A stretch of DNA of 64,000 nucleotides from positions 24,811 through 88,810 of the forward strand of contig NZ_FONX01000018.1 in NCBI RefSeq assembly GCF_900113035.1. Direction: 5' to 3'. A model generated the notes under the pieces. The model was not told the DNA's origin and ran no database searches. It saw only the letters and a program-made list of their open reading frames with translations. The position numbers were made by a program, and so were the translations under genes. Position 1 is the stretch's first letter, and each line of letters opens with the position of its first letter. The DNA is from Paracidovorax wautersii (GTDB lineage: Bacteria > Pseudomonadota > Gammaproteobacteria > Burkholderiales > Burkholderiaceae_C). Shown piece after piece: positions 12,550 to 22,341 of this stretch.

Positions 12550-12885
12550 TTTGCTGCGGGGGGAAAAAGGAAACATGGATCCAGTAAGGAAAGAAAGGCC
12601 GGCGGGAAGCCAGCGCGGATGGCCGGTCGCAAGATCGGGCGCGCCCGGCGCATCGAAACCGCTATTTTCGCCCGGTTTTGGAGGAAGCAGAGGCCGGACC
12701 GTCATCACCCACCCGGCCCGCACGATTCAAGAGCCCCGCTGACGCGGTCCCGAGGACCTTCCGAGCGCGGCTGAAGGAGCAATTGGGGCCTGGGCGGCGC
12801 AGTGCAAGCGCCACTCTATCAACATCCCGCGCCGGCCTTGAAAGCATGTGTGCCACAGGCCCATCCTGCGGTCGATGAGCCCGCC
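12550..12885. other. Intergenic stretch between two minus-strand genes
   Basis: These 336 bases separate the DUF748 stop from the DUF349 start. There is no credible ORF, tRNA or strong hairpin with a T tract. A weak minus-strand promoter could be read as TTGCAC near 12803 with AATTGC about 17 bp downstream, but this is not convincing. Confidence 0.4.
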
Positions 12886-15800
12886 TCACCGGGCCTGCAG
12901 CGTCATGCTGGCCCGGGGCGTCCAGGCATCGCCGCCGGCATCGGCACGGGGCGCACCCACGAAGAGGCGATCCAGCGGCACGGCGTGCTGGGCCAGATAG
13001 TCGCGTGCCGCAGCGCCTCGCGCCACCGCCAGCGCGCGCATCGCGTCGGCGGGCACAGCGATGTGGGCGAGCAGCAGGCGCTCCATGTCCCCGGCCGGCA
13101 GATCCTTGGCCAGGCCGATGAGGTTGCGGGGCTTGGGCATGTCGGCACGGCGATAGACCTCTTTGAGCAGGCCGTTGTATTCATCCGGGCTGATCGCTAC
13201 CGGAGCCCCCGCCGCCGCAGCCGCCTCTGCGCCCAGCCCCGCGCGCGCGACTGCCCGGCGCTTTTCGGCCAGCACCATGTCGTGCAGGCGCTGGCGCTTC
13301 CAGCCTTCGCGGTCGGCCTCCGGCGCGGCCTCGCCCACCACGGTCAGGGTGAGCGCGGGCCGGTCGGCGAGCGCGCGGGCGATCTTGTCCAGGCGCTCGC
13401 GGGAGGCCGCATCCAGCGCCGCGCTGCCGGGCGCGAATTCGATCCGGTCGAGCTCCTCGCTGCCGCCGAAGGCCCCTGCCAGCAAAGAGAACGGCGAGGT
13501 CACCGCCTTGAGCACCATGTTGCCCAGCACGCGCCAGATGACGGAGCCGAGGCGGAATTCCGGGTCGTTGAGCGAGCCGCTGATCGGCAGATCGACATCG
13601 ATCACGCCGTCGCGGTCCGCCAGCAGGGCCGCCGCCAGGCGCACGGGCAGGCTGGCCGGTGCGCCCTCCACCGCATCGCCGAAGGCCAGCTGCCGCAGCA
13701 CGACGCGGTTGCTGGCCGTGAGCTGCCCATCGGGCTGCACGCGATAGTTCACGTCCACGGCCAGCTTGCCGCGCTCGATGGCATGGCCGGCGTACTTCAC
13801 GCTGTAGGGCGACAGCGGCGGCAGCTCCAGATCGCGCATGCGCCCCTGGATGTCGAGGGCGAGCGGCTGGGCCAGCGGATTGAGCTGGCCGCTGATCTCG
13901 ACGGAAGCCGTGCCCTCGGCCTTGCCGCGCAGCTCCAGATCGGCCATCTGCGGCGCCTCGCCCGGCGCCGAGGCGCTGGCCGATGCGAAGGCGCCCAGCC
14001 GGCCGGCCAGCTCGCTCAGGTCGGTGGAGTAGTTCGGCTTCACGAAGCGATCGGAGAAGGCCACGCTGCCACCGGCCAACGTGATGGGCCCGAACCGGAT
14101 GCGGGGGGCAGCCGCGGCAGCATCGGCGGGCGGCTCCTTCGGCACGTCCTGGCGGGCGCTCCCGCCATTCGCCGAGACGGGGATGGGCTTGAGCAGGTCC
14201 TGCAGATTGAGGCGGCCGTTCTCCTGCAGAACGACACGGGCGAAGAAATCGCTCAGCGCGGTCTCACGCACCTGCAGCGACCAGGGCTTGCCAGCGGCGG
14301 TCTCCAGGCGCAGGCCGCGCAGACCCAGGGCTTTCCAGCGCAGCAGGTCATCGGCACTGGCAGAGCCGCAGGGCTCCTCGCCGTCCGGCGAGGCGTCGCG
14401 CGGGCCGGCGCAAGATGCCGCGCCCCGCTCCAGCACGCGCACTTCGTCGATCGACAGATCGCCCTGCAAGGCCGTGGCCGATACGCCCGCCGTGCCCTGC
14501 GCATGGCGCACGTCGCCGGCAAAGCTGCCCTCGGCCCGCGCGATGCGCACGTTGAGGCGATCGGCGGCATAGGGCTCCAGCGCCTGCAGAGGCAGGTGGC
14601 TGGCCTGCAGCTTGCCCTGCAGTTCCAGGGGACGCAGGCGCAGCGTGCCGTCATAGTTCAGCCGGCCGGGCTCGAAACGCCCAGAGCCCACGCGTGCCGC
14701 GAGGCTGAGGGGCGACGGCGCGGCGGCATCCGCACCCGGCGCAGGCAGTGGTGAAAGCCCACGCACACGCATCTGCAGCGACGACAGCTGCACCGACACC
14801 GGCCCGCCGGCTGCGGCCTCGTCACGGAAGGCCAGCGCCCCGCCCTCCACGGCCGCATCGTCGATGCGCAGCTGCCAGGGGGCCGCGGCCGGCGCCTGAA
14901 GCGCATCGCCGCCCGGCGCCGCGGAACCCGTGGAAGCGGCCGGCTGACGCCATGCCTCGAACATCCAGCGGCCCTGCGCATCGCGCGACACCGCAGCCCG
15001 TGGCTCCGTCACTTTCAGCGACCCGACCGAGGCCGTGCGCTGTGGCCAGCGGACCCAGGCATCGGTGGCCTCCAGCCTGCGGACCTTCACCTGCCGGCCT
15101 GGGGCGGAAGAACTGCCTCCCGCCGTGGCGCCCGAAGCACAAGGCGCAGCGGCGGCGACGGATGCGCCAGTGCCGCAATCCAGTGTCAACCCATTGACGG
15201 CCAGCCGTGCCACACGGGCCACCATGGCAGGCCCCTTCCATGCCAGCCCCAGGTCGGCATCGACGGTGCCGCTCAACCGGGGCCGCAAATAGGAACGCAG
15301 ATAGGGTGCGGCCGACTCCAGCGGCAGCCCCGCCACGGAGACCGCGGCCTGCGCGGCGCCGCTGCGGGCTTCGCCGGCCAGCGCCAGTCGGGCCTCCTTG
15401 CCGGGCAGATCGGCGCTGGCCCGGAATCGCACCGGTCGCTGCAGGGGCCAGTTCAGGTCGGAAGCCTGCAGCTGCACATGGCGGGCCTCCCACCGGGGCC
15501 CATCCACGCTGCGGTCCGTCCAGCCGATGCGGCCGTTCGCCACGGCGACACGCTGGACCGCCACCGTCCAGGCGGCGCCATCCTGGGCCGGAGACGGAGA
15601 AGACGGGGCAGGTCGCGACGGGCTCGGCCATTCCAGCCTTCCATCTGCGGCCCGGCGCAGCTCCGCTCGCAGACCCTCCGACTCGATGGATTCCAGCAAC
15701 ACCTTGCGCTGCAGCGGCTGCACGTCCTGCAAACGCAAGCGCAGCGCATCGAAGCCGATCACTTCGCGGGCCTGGCCGTCGAGCATCTGGCCTTCGTGGA

Positions 15801-16627
15801 TGGTGACCTCACCCGTCAGCGTGGCGGAAGGCTGCTCCGCCTGCTCGAAAGCCAGGCGCAGATCGGCATCGAGCCGCCCGGACTGCAGCCGCAGCGGCAA
15901 GCCGCCCTGCGCGTGGGCGGCGAACGGCGCCAGATCCAGCTGCCGAACCTGCAGCCGCACGGCAGCGCGATGCGGGGCGGCGAAGGGCGTGGCCTCGGCC
16001 GTGGTCTCGAAAGCGCTGCCATTCAATAGAAAGGCCAGCCGCGGCTTGACCAGGATGTCGCGGTGGACGGCCAGCGTGCTCAGAAACGGCACCGCGATTT
16101 CCAGCGCCTGCACCGACTGCACACGGCCGGCGACCTCGTCCGTCCATTCAATCGCGCCATCGCGCACGCTGATGTTATAGAGCGCGAAACGGGCGGGCTC
16201 GCGGGGTGACGCAGGCTCGGCGGGTGCGGCATCGGGCAGCACCCGCCGGATCAGATCGTCGATGTCGGAGCGGCCATCGGCCGTGCGGGTCACGCGCATC
16301 ACGGGCGCGTCGATTTCCAGGGCATCCACCACGGGCGCCCAGCGCCCCAGGGAACGCCACGCTGCATCTATATAGATACGCTTGATCTCCGCCTGGGGAG
16401 CGGTGCCCGTGGCCGAGGCGATCGCCAGGTCGTGCAGGCTGAGTTCCAGCGACCAGGGGCGGAAATCCACCCGCTCCACGGTGACTGATCGGCCCAGCGC
16501 CGCGGAGCCCCGCTGCTCCAGTTGCGCCTTGACCGCCCACGGCACGACCCAGGCCGCAGCCAGGCACAGCAGACCCAGCAGCACCGCCATGCAGAGGACG
16601 AGCAAAGTGGCGCGGCGCACGCGGCCG
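12886..16627 (-). CDS. DUF748 / AsmA-like envelope protein with C-terminal OmpA-like segment
   Basis: This is a very large protein of roughly 1,245 residues. It has one N-terminal membrane anchor (ATLLVLCMAVLLGLLCLAAAWVV), then repeated beta-rich AsmA/DUF748-type modules with segments such as FRPWSLELSLHDLAI and IEWTDEVAGRV. The C-terminal region, LDRIEFAPGSAALD onward, resembles an OmpA-type domain. Proteins of this class sit in the inner membrane facing the periplasm, and some relatives are implicated in lipid transport or outer-membrane homeostasis. The role here is unproven. The start is uncertain: the frame is open to 16833, but an intrinsic terminator at 16721-16762 lies inside that extension. 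The true start must be below about 16720; the start given is an approximate Val/GTG region just before the membrane segment. Confidence 0.72.
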
Positions 16628-16720
16628 GAACGGAGGAATGAAGGCACGGGAACGAGGGAAGTCGCAGAAGAAGCCGGGCATTCCACCAGAAATTGCACGC
16701 CGCGGCATGTAAGCGAACGC

Positions 16721-16762
16721 AAAAAAGAAAGCCCGGTGGCGGAAGGTTCCGGCACCGGGCTT
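16721..16762 (-). terminator. Intrinsic terminator on the minus strand, upstream of DUF748
   Basis: AAGCCCGGTG (16729-16738) pairs with CACCGGGCTT (16753-16762) around a 14-nt loop. On the minus strand it is followed by TCTTTTTT (complement of 16721-16728). No protein gene is apparent immediately upstream on this strand, so it implies an RNA transcript from 16763 or beyond. Confidence 0.75.
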
Positions 16763-16763
16763 G

Positions 16764-16991
16764 ACGGCGGACACAACGGTCGTTTGCCATCGGTTTGCGT
16801 CACCGAGAGGAAGGTCGGCTTCGCGGGAGGCAAGGTATTGCCTCCAGGGTGGGCCTTGCGGAGTTTCGCGGACCTCGACGTGGCACTGCATGCCGCTCGA
16901 AAAGGCCGCTGGGCTTCGCTTGGCGGCGCCTGAAGCGTTCAGGCACCGCCAGATTAATCCATCCGCCGCTGCGCCCGCAAGCGGTTTTTTT
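16764..16991. ncRNA. Candidate non-coding RNA locus (orientation unresolved)
   Basis: This block lacks a convincing ORF but is rich in hairpins. GGAGGCAA/TTGCCTCC spans 16826-16845 with a 4-nt loop. GTGGCA/TGCCGC spans 16880-16896. A 13-bp stem occupies 16922-16950, pairing GGCGGCGCCTGAA with TTCAGGCACCGCC. A minus-strand terminator lies at its left edge and a plus-strand terminator at its right (16966-16991). A plus transcript could start near 16798 behind TTGACG (16761-16766); a minus transcript could start near 16950. I tried 6S RNA, tmRNA and SRP RNA and could not establish any of them. Confidence 0.35.
16966..16991 (+). terminator. Plus-strand intrinsic terminator without an upstream protein gene
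   Basis: CCGCTGC (16966-16972) pairs with GCAAGCGG (16977-16984, one bulged A) and is followed by seven T residues. No plus-strand gene ends before it, which supports a short RNA transcribed from about 16.8 kb. Confidence 0.65.
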
Positions 16992-17111
16992 CATCAAGAA
17001 GTCACAGGCGATGCAAGCCGTTCGCGGGGCCTTCTGCATCGCGCCGGAGGCGGGGCTCCGCGCCGTTTTCCGCCCATGCCTCGACCCTCGAAACTGTATT
17101 TTCAACCAGTC

Positions 17112-17134
17112 TTTTTAGACTTTTTTAGTCTAAA
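17112..17134. promoter_or_regulatory. AT-rich inverted repeats upstream of the transglycosylase promoter (possible operator)
   Basis: TTTAGACT (17114-17121) and AGTCTAAA (17127-17134) form a perfect inverted repeat with a T5 spacer. A further AGTCT at 17109-17113 gives three alternating AGTCT/AGACT half-sites. The segment is strikingly AT-rich for this genome and ends 17 bp before the -35 box. Confidence 0.45.
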
Positions 17135-17151
17135 GAATGGATTTGTTAGTA

Positions 17152-17181
17152 TTGACCTAGCATTTAGGGCCCCCATAGAAT
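17152..17181 (+). promoter_or_regulatory. Sigma-70-type promoter of the lytic transglycosylase gene
   Basis: TTGACC (17152-17157) and TAGAAT (17176-17181) are 18 bp apart. Transcription would start near 17188, leaving a leader of about 190 nt. The leader opens with a GCCCA/TGGGC hairpin at about 17187-17202. Confidence 0.6.
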
Positions 17182-17379
17182 CCGCCAGCCCAAAAAATGG
17201 GCAGGGTCCCAACCCTCATGTCCCGCTGCCGAATCCGGCTAAGTCAGTTCGCTGCCCCTGTGCGCCACTTGCGCCCGGCACGAATTTGATGGCGAACCAA
17301 TCCAGGCGAGAAGCCTGGCAGGCGCTGCTTCCCCGCGAAGCGCGCTTCATAGGTCTCTCGACTCAGAAAGGAAAAGCTA

Positions 17380-18258
17380 ATGACAGCGTCAGGAACATTG
17401 GTGGCCGGTGTGCGAACGTTCGCATCCGATGTCGCCGACGGCTTTCTTGAAATCACCCACAGCGGTTTCGCCCTCCTCGGGCTGACCGTGGCCTTCGCGG
17501 CCATCACGCTCACCGCCCGTCCCGATCTGCGGGAAGCGGGAGAAGAACAACTCCGGGGCTGGCTGCAGGCGCGCCAGGTCGCCATGCTCGGCGCCCCGAT
17601 CGAGCCGGCCGCCAGCGAGCGCGCCACGGCCAGCAACCCCAAGGACCTGCCCAAGGAGCAGGCCGCCGTGGCCTACTGGCTCAGCAAGAAGTACCGCGTG
17701 GCGCCCGAGCCGCTGGCGGTGCTGGTGTCCGAGGCCTACGAGATCGGTGCGCGCTCCAAGCTCGACCCGACGCTGATCCTCTCCATCATGGCCGTGGAAT
17801 CGAGCTTCAACCCCTTCGCGCAGAGCTCCGTCGGCGCGCAGGGCCTGATGCAGGTGATGACCCGCATCCACACGGACAAGTACGACAACTTCGGCGGCCA
17901 CTTCGCGGCCTTCGATCCGGTGGCGAACATGCGGGTCGGAGTGAAGGTGCTGCAGGAATGCATCACGCGCGCCGGTTCGATCGAAGGCGGCCTGCGCTAC
18001 TACGTGGGCGCAGCCAATCTGCCCGATGACGGCGGCTACGCGGCCAAGGTGCTGGCCGAGCATTTGCGCCTGCGCCAGGTAGCCAACGGCCGCTCGGTGC
18101 CGGTGATCCCGGTGCAGCCTGCTGCGTCCCCGATCCTGTCCACCAAGGCGACCACCTCCCCCGCGCCCGCCGTGGGCGCTGCCGCCGCCGCTGCGACGAA
18201 GCTCAACGGCGAGAGCGTCACCGACAAGGTCGCGCTGCTGTCCAACGCCGCCAGCTGA
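17380..18258 (+). CDS. Lytic murein transglycosylase (SLT domain), membrane-anchored
   Basis: This 292-residue peptidoglycan-cleaving enzyme has an N-terminal hydrophobic segment (about 28-46, SGFALLGLTVAFAAITL), which suggests an inner-membrane anchor with the catalytic domain outside. The SLT domain shows the catalytic Glu in IMAVESSFNPFAQS (about 135-148), then GAQGLMQVM and a late GLRYYVGAA motif. The C-terminus is Ala/Pro-rich and probably disordered. AAAGGAAA precedes the ATG at good spacing. A long leader with an inverted-repeat region suggests regulation. The neighbours glyA and nrdR have unrelated functions. Confidence 0.88.
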   Translation: MTASGTLVAGVRTFASDVADGFLEITHSGFALLGLTVAFAAITLTARPDLREAGEEQLRGWLQARQVAMLGAPIEPAASERATASNPKDLPKEQAAVAYWLSKKYRVAPEPLAVLVSEAYEIGARSKLDPTLILSIMAVESSFNPFAQSSVGAQGLMQVMTRIHTDKYDNFGGHFAAFDPVANMRVGVKVLQECITRAGSIEGGLRYYVGAANLPDDGGYAAKVLAEHLRLRQVANGRSVPVIPVQPAASPILSTKATTSPAPAVGAAAAAATKLNGESVTDKVALLSNAAS

Positions 18259-18400
18259 GCCGGCGTGCCCGGCGCAGCCCCGCTGCTGCGCGATGCCCCG
18301 GGGATCACCCCGGCACCCCACTCCAGTTACACTAGCGGGGTACGCGACTGGCGATAGGCGCGGTGACCTTTGCAGGCACTGCCGCTGACGTGGAATCCGG

Positions 18401-18417
18401 CAGGAGGCACTCTCCTG
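18401..18417 (+). other. Hairpin in the glyA leader
   Basis: CAGGAG and CTCCTG form a perfect 6-bp stem around GCACT about 105 bp before the glyA start. The 264-bp interval from the transglycosylase stop to glyA otherwise shows no ORF. I do not recognise a known riboswitch here. Confidence 0.3.
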
Positions 18418-18522
18418 TGAACCACTGGGAAGCGTGCCGCAGTGAATTTGCTTTCCTGCGTTCCGCCGTTCGCCTGGGCAGCCCTTGTTTCAAGGGACAC
18501 AAGTTCATAGGACTGCCACGCC

Positions 18523-19767
18523 ATGTACCAACGCAATATTCTTGTCGAACAAGCCGATCCCGAAGTGTGGGCCGCCATCCAGGCCGAGAACGTCCGCCAG
18601 GAAGAGCACATCGAGCTGATCGCCAGCGAAAACTACGCCTCGCCCGCCGTGATGGCAGCGCAGGGCTCCCAGCTCACCAACAAGTACGCCGAAGGCTACC
18701 CGGGCAAGCGCTACTACGGTGGCTGCGAGAACGTGGACGTGATCGAGCAGCTCGCCATCGACCGCGTGAAGAAGCTCTTCGGCGCCGATGCCGCCAACGT
18801 GCAGCCCAACTCCGGCTCGCAGGCCAACCAGGCCGTGCTGCTGGCCTTCCTCAAGCCCGGCGACACCATCCTCGGCATGAGCCTGGCCGAAGGCGGCCAC
18901 CTGACGCACGGCATGCCCCTCAACATGAGCGGCAAGTGGTTCAACATCGTCTCCTACGGCCTGAACGAGAAGGAAGAGATCGACTACGACGCGCTGGAAG
19001 CCAAGGCCCGCGAATCCAAGCCCAAGCTGATCATCGCCGGCGCATCGGCCTACGCCCTGCGCATCGACTTCGAACGCTTCGCCAAGATCGCCAAGGAAGT
19101 CGGCGCGATCTTCTGGGTGGACATCGCCCACTACGCCGGCCTGGTGGTCGCGGGCGAATACCCGAACCCGGTGCCCTTCGCCGACGTGGTCACCTCCACC
19201 ACGCACAAGAGCCTGCGCGGCCCGCGCGGCGGCATCATCCTGATGAAGGCCGAGCACGAGAAGGCGATCAACTCCGCCATCTTCCCCGGCCTGCAAGGCG
19301 GCCCGCTGGAACACGTCATCGCCGCCAAGGCCGTGGCCTTCAAGGAAGCGCTGACGCCCGAGTTCAAGGCCTACCAGCAGCAAGTCGTGAAGAACGCCAA
19401 GGTCTTCGCCGAGACGCTGATCGAGCGCGGCCTGCGCATCATCAGCGGCCGCACCGAAAGCCACGTCATGCTGGTGGACCTGCGCTCCAAGGGCATCACC
19501 GGCAAGGTGGCCGAAGCGGCCCTGGGCCTGGCCCACATCACGATCAACAAGAACTCCATTCCGAACGACCCGGAAAAGCCGATGGTGACCAGCGGCATCC
19601 GCGTGGGCACGCCCGCCATCACCACCCGCGGCTTCAAGGAAGAGGAAACGCGCCTGACCGCCAACCTGGTGGCCGACGTGCTGGAGAACCCGCACGACGA
19701 AGCCAACCTGGCCGCCGTGCGCGCCAAGGTGCATGCGCTGACCAGCCGCTTCCCGGTTTACCGTTGA
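18523..19767 (+). CDS. glyA: Serine hydroxymethyltransferase
   Basis: This PLP enzyme interconverts serine plus tetrahydrofolate with glycine plus 5,10-methylene-tetrahydrofolate, and is central to one-carbon metabolism. At 414 residues it has the usual length. It shows [14 protein letters not shown] near the start, the [14 protein letters not shown] block, the PLP-binding [14 protein letters not shown] (Lys about 229), and [13 protein letters not shown] near 360. AGGA lies about 10 bp before the ATG. It is followed after 61 bp by nrdR, an order common in betaproteobacteria. Confidence 0.98.
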   Translation: MYQRNILVEQADPEVWAAIQAENVRQEEHIELIASENYASPAVMAAQGSQLTNKYAEGYPGKRYYGGCENVDVIEQLAIDRVKKLFGADAANVQPNSGSQANQAVLLAFLKPGDTILGMSLAEGGHLTHGMPLNMSGKWFNIVSYGLNEKEEIDYDALEAKARESKPKLIIAGASAYALRIDFERFAKIAKEVGAIFWVDIAHYAGLVVAGEYPNPVPFADVVTSTTHKSLRGPRGGIILMKAEHEKAINSAIFPGLQGGPLEHVIAAKAVAFKEALTPEFKAYQQQVVKNAKVFAETLIERGLRIISGRTESHVMLVDLRSKGITGKVAEAALGLAHITINKNSIPNDPEKPMVTSGIRVGTPAITTRGFKEEETRLTANLVADVLENPHDEANLAAVRAKVHALTSRFPVYR

Positions 19768-19828
19768 AGCGCGGCCACCCTGCTCCGCACCACCGCTGCC
19801 GGCACCAACCCGCCGGCAGCGCAGCGCG

Positions 19829-20278
19829 ATGAAGTGCCCTTTCTGCAGCCACCCTGAAACCCAGGTGGTCGAAACCCGCGTGGCCGAGGACGGCGAGTTC
19901 GTGCGGCGCAGGCGCCAGTGCGGCGCCTGCGAAAAGCGCTTCACCACCTACGAGAAGCCGGAAGTCAACTTTCCGACCGTGGTGAAGAAGGACGGGCGCC
20001 GGGTGGACTACGACCGCAGCAAGCTGATCGGCTCCTTCACGCTGGCGCTGCGCAAGCGCCCGGTGAGCACGACGCAGATCGACAGCGCGATCGAGCGCAT
20101 CGAGGAAAAGCTGCTGAACCTGGGCCAGCGCGAGATCTTCTCCAGCCGCATCGGCGAGCTGGTGATGCGCGAGTTGAAAAAGCTCGACAAGGTGGCCTAC
20201 ATCCGCTTCGCCAGCGTCTATCGCAGCTTCGAGGACATCGACGAGTTCCGCGCGCTGGTCGATGAGGTGCGCAAGTAG
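19829..20278 (+). CDS. nrdR: Transcriptional repressor NrdR
   Basis: NrdR is the nucleotide-sensing repressor of ribonucleotide reductase operons. The 149-residue protein has the N-terminal zinc ribbon (CPFC at 3-6 and CGAC near 31-34) followed by the ATP-cone domain ([16 protein letters not shown] onward). The length is standard. It sits just downstream of glyA, probably in one transcript, linking deoxynucleotide control to one-carbon supply. No NrdR box was recognised in this window. Confidence 0.97.
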   Translation: MKCPFCSHPETQVVETRVAEDGEFVRRRRQCGACEKRFTTYEKPEVNFPTVVKKDGRRVDYDRSKLIGSFTLALRKRPVSTTQIDSAIERIEEKLLNLGQREIFSSRIGELVMRELKKLDKVAYIRFASVYRSFEDIDEFRALVDEVRK

Positions 20279-20308
20279 CCTCTGCGGCCTGCCCTGTCCC
20301 AGGGCCGA

Positions 20309-20353
20309 TTTGCTATTAAATTAATAGCCAAGAGCGCTTGATCTGCGAGCGCT
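20309..20353 (+). repeat. Comamonadaceae-type intergenic repeat, copy A
   Basis: TTTGCTATTAAATTAATAGC (GCTATTA/TAATAGC hairpin) is followed by AGCGCTTGATC and a second AGCGCT. Related blocks occur at 24484-24529 and 43132-43166. It lies between the convergent ends of nrdR and aroC. Confidence 0.6.
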
Positions 20354-20452
20354 ACGGGCATATTGGCCCAACAAGCTTCCCACCTGACTCCACGCAAGCA
20401 GGCCGGCCGGCGCCATGCCGGGCGGCTCCGCCTGCCTGCGCGCGCCAGGCCG

Positions 20453-21550
20453 TCAGAGCAGCGATGCCTTGATCGGCGGCACTTCCTGCACCACATCGCC
20501 GCACTGGGCGCGGTGGCGCAGCGCGTGGTCCATGAGCACCAGGGCCAGCAGCGCCTCGGCGATGGGCGCGGCGCGGATGCCCACGCAGGGGTCGTGGCGG
20601 CCCTTGGTGATGACTTCGGTGCTCTGGCCGTGGATGTCGATGGATTCGCGCGGGCTGATGATGGAGCTGGTGGGCTTGATGGCGATGGAGGCCTCGATGT
20701 CTTGCCCGCTGCTGATGCCGCCCAGGATGCCGCCCGCGTTGTTGCCGGCAAAGCCATTGGGCGTGAGCGAATCGCCGTGCGTGGTGCCGCGCTGGACCAC
20801 GCTGGCGAAGCCGGCGCCGATCTCCACGGCCTTGACGGCGTTCAGGCCCATGAGCGCATGGGCGATGTCGGCATCGAGCTTGTCGTAGAGCGGCTCGCCC
20901 AGGCCCACCGGCACGCCCGTGGCCTGCACGCGGATGCGGGCGCCGCAGGAGTCGCCGGCCTTGCGCAGCGCATCCATGTAGTTCTCCAGCGCCGAGACAT
21001 CGGCCACCGGGGCGAAGAAGGGGTTGTTCGGCACGTGGTCCCAGCTCTCGAACGGGATCTCCACCTCGCCGATCTGCGTCATGCAGGCGCGAAAGCGCGT
21101 GCCGTACTTTTCGGCCAGCCATTTCTTGGCGACGGCGCCGGCCGCCACGGTGGGCGCGGTGAGCCGGGCCGAGGACCGTCCGCCGCCGCGCGGATCGCGC
21201 AGGCCGTACTTGTGCCAGTAGGTGTAGTCGGCATGGCCCGGGCGGAAGCTCTGGGCGATGCTCGAGTAGTCCTTGCTGCGCTGGTCGGTGTTGCGGATCA
21301 GCAGGGCGATGGGCGTTCCCGTGGTGCGGCCTTCATAGACGCCCGAGAGGATCTCCACCGCATCGGGTTCGGCGCGCTGGGTGACGTGGCGGCTGGTGCC
21401 GGGGCGGCGGCGGTCCAGGTCGAGCTGGATGTCGGCCTCAGTGAGCGCCATGCCGGGCGGGCACCCGTCGATCACGCAGCCGATGGCCGGGCCGTGGGAT
21501 TCACCGAAGTTGGTGACTGCGAATAGGGTGCCGAGTGTGTTGCCGCTCAT
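20453..21550 (-). CDS. aroC: Chorismate synthase
   Basis: This enzyme converts 5-enolpyruvylshikimate-3-phosphate to chorismate with reduced FMN, the last step of the shikimate pathway. The 365-residue protein shows [19 protein letters not shown] at the start, the [14 protein letters not shown] block, [11 protein letters not shown] (about 124-134) and the C-terminal [15 protein letters not shown] segment. Length is normal for proteobacteria. It is oriented opposite to nrdR. Confidence 0.98.
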   Translation of the reverse strand: MSGNTLGTLFAVTNFGESHGPAIGCVIDGCPPGMALTEADIQLDLDRRRPGTSRHVTQRAEPDAVEILSGVYEGRTTGTPIALLIRNTDQRSKDYSSIAQSFRPGHADYTYWHKYGLRDPRGGGRSSARLTAPTVAAGAVAKKWLAEKYGTRFRACMTQIGEVEIPFESWDHVPNNPFFAPVADVSALENYMDALRKAGDSCGARIRVQATGVPVGLGEPLYDKLDADIAHALMGLNAVKAVEIGAGFASVVQRGTTHGDSLTPNGFAGNNAGGILGGISSGQDIEASIAIKPTSSIISPRESIDIHGQSTEVITKGRHDPCVGIRAAPIAEALLALVLMDHALRHRAQCGDVVQEVPPIKASLL

Positions 21551-21730
21551 GGGCGGCGATTATCCCAGAGCCATGCCGCTCTCCGGGCCATCAAGGCCGC
21601 CTGTACGAACGCCAGAGCCCGCTCACTGGGCGCTGCCGCTACGCCACCTCGGCCCCGATCGTCGAAAGGCCGCGGAGCAGGCCAGGCCAGCAGACGCCGT
21701 GGAGCCGGCTTTGCCGGGCCACCAGCGTCG

Positions 21731-21763
21731 CCCCCTTCCCGCGTAAGGCGCGAGAGAAGGGGG
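21731..21763. repeat. Intergenic inverted repeat downstream of the CBS-domain gene
   Basis: CCCCCTTC (21731-21738) pairs with GAAGGGGG (21756-21763), with additional CGCG pairing inside. It lies in the 228-bp gap between the CBS-domain stop and the aroC start, both minus-strand genes. No T tract follows, so it is not a classical terminator. The rest of the gap shows nothing clear. Confidence 0.4.
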
Positions 21764-21778
21764 AAGCCGCGCAGCGGC

Positions 21779-22231
21779 TCAGGGGGTTGCCTGCTTCTCT
21801 TCAGGCCAGTCGCGGATATAGGCCTTGAGCATCTGGTTCTCGAAGTTCTGGCTGTCCACCACGGCCTTGGCCACGTCGTAGAAGCTGATCACGCCCATGA
21901 GCATGCGGCGGTCCATCACCGGCATGTAGCGCGCATGGCGGCCCAGCATCATGCGGCGGACTTCGTCCATGTCGGTTTCCAGCGTGCAGGTGAGCGGCGC
22001 ATCGTCCATGGCCGAGCGCACCAGCGTCGTGCCCAGGTTGCCGCCGTTCTTGACGATGGCCTGGATCACCTCGCGGAAGGTGAGCATGCCGACCAGGTCG
22101 CCATGATCCATGACGACCAGCGAGCCGATGTCCTTCTCGGACATCACCTGCGCCGCCGCGGCCAGCGGCTCGTCCGCCGTGACGGTGTAGAGGGTGTTGC
22201 CTTTGACGCGGAGGATGTCGCTGACTTTCAT
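21779..22231 (-). CDS. CBS-domain protein
   Basis: This 150-residue protein is almost entirely a pair of CBS domains. It begins MKVSDILRVKG, with the first CBS motif near DIGSLVVMDHGDLVGMLTFRE and the second near MPVMDRRMLMGVISFYDVAKAV. Such stand-alone Bateman modules usually bind adenosine nucleotides and report energy state. No effector domain is attached and the partner is unknown. GGAG lies 7 bp before the chosen ATG at 22231; the upstream open frame adds 21 residues without a better ribosome-binding site. Confidence 0.88.
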   Translation of the reverse strand: MKVSDILRVKGNTLYTVTADEPLAAAAQVMSEKDIGSLVVMDHGDLVGMLTFREVIQAIVKNGGNLGTTLVRSAMDDAPLTCTLETDMDEVRRMMLGRHARYMPVMDRRMLMGVISFYDVAKAVVDSQNFENQMLKAYIRDWPEEKQATP

Positions 22232-22341
22232 GGGTGTCTCCAGGGATGCAGGCCCGCGCAGATGGCGGATGGGTAGCGAAAGAATATAGCCCACAATAAA
22301 CCGAAGCCAGACACAGAAGTACAGAAGGAGACACGAACACC

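Noticed and set aside
16764..16965. 6S RNA, tmRNA or SRP RNA at the hairpin-rich block
   Set aside because: The minus strand contains GCAAACGAC, like the start of a tmRNA tag, but lacks the tmRNA ends and a stop after the tag. The arms do not pair into the long 6S rod. The SRP signature GGAAGGAAGC-type loop is absent. Kept only as an unassigned ncRNA candidate.
18259..18522. A riboswitch in the glyA leader
   Set aside because: Apart from one 6-bp hairpin, no glycine, SAM, SAH or tetrahydrofolate riboswitch core could be recognised.
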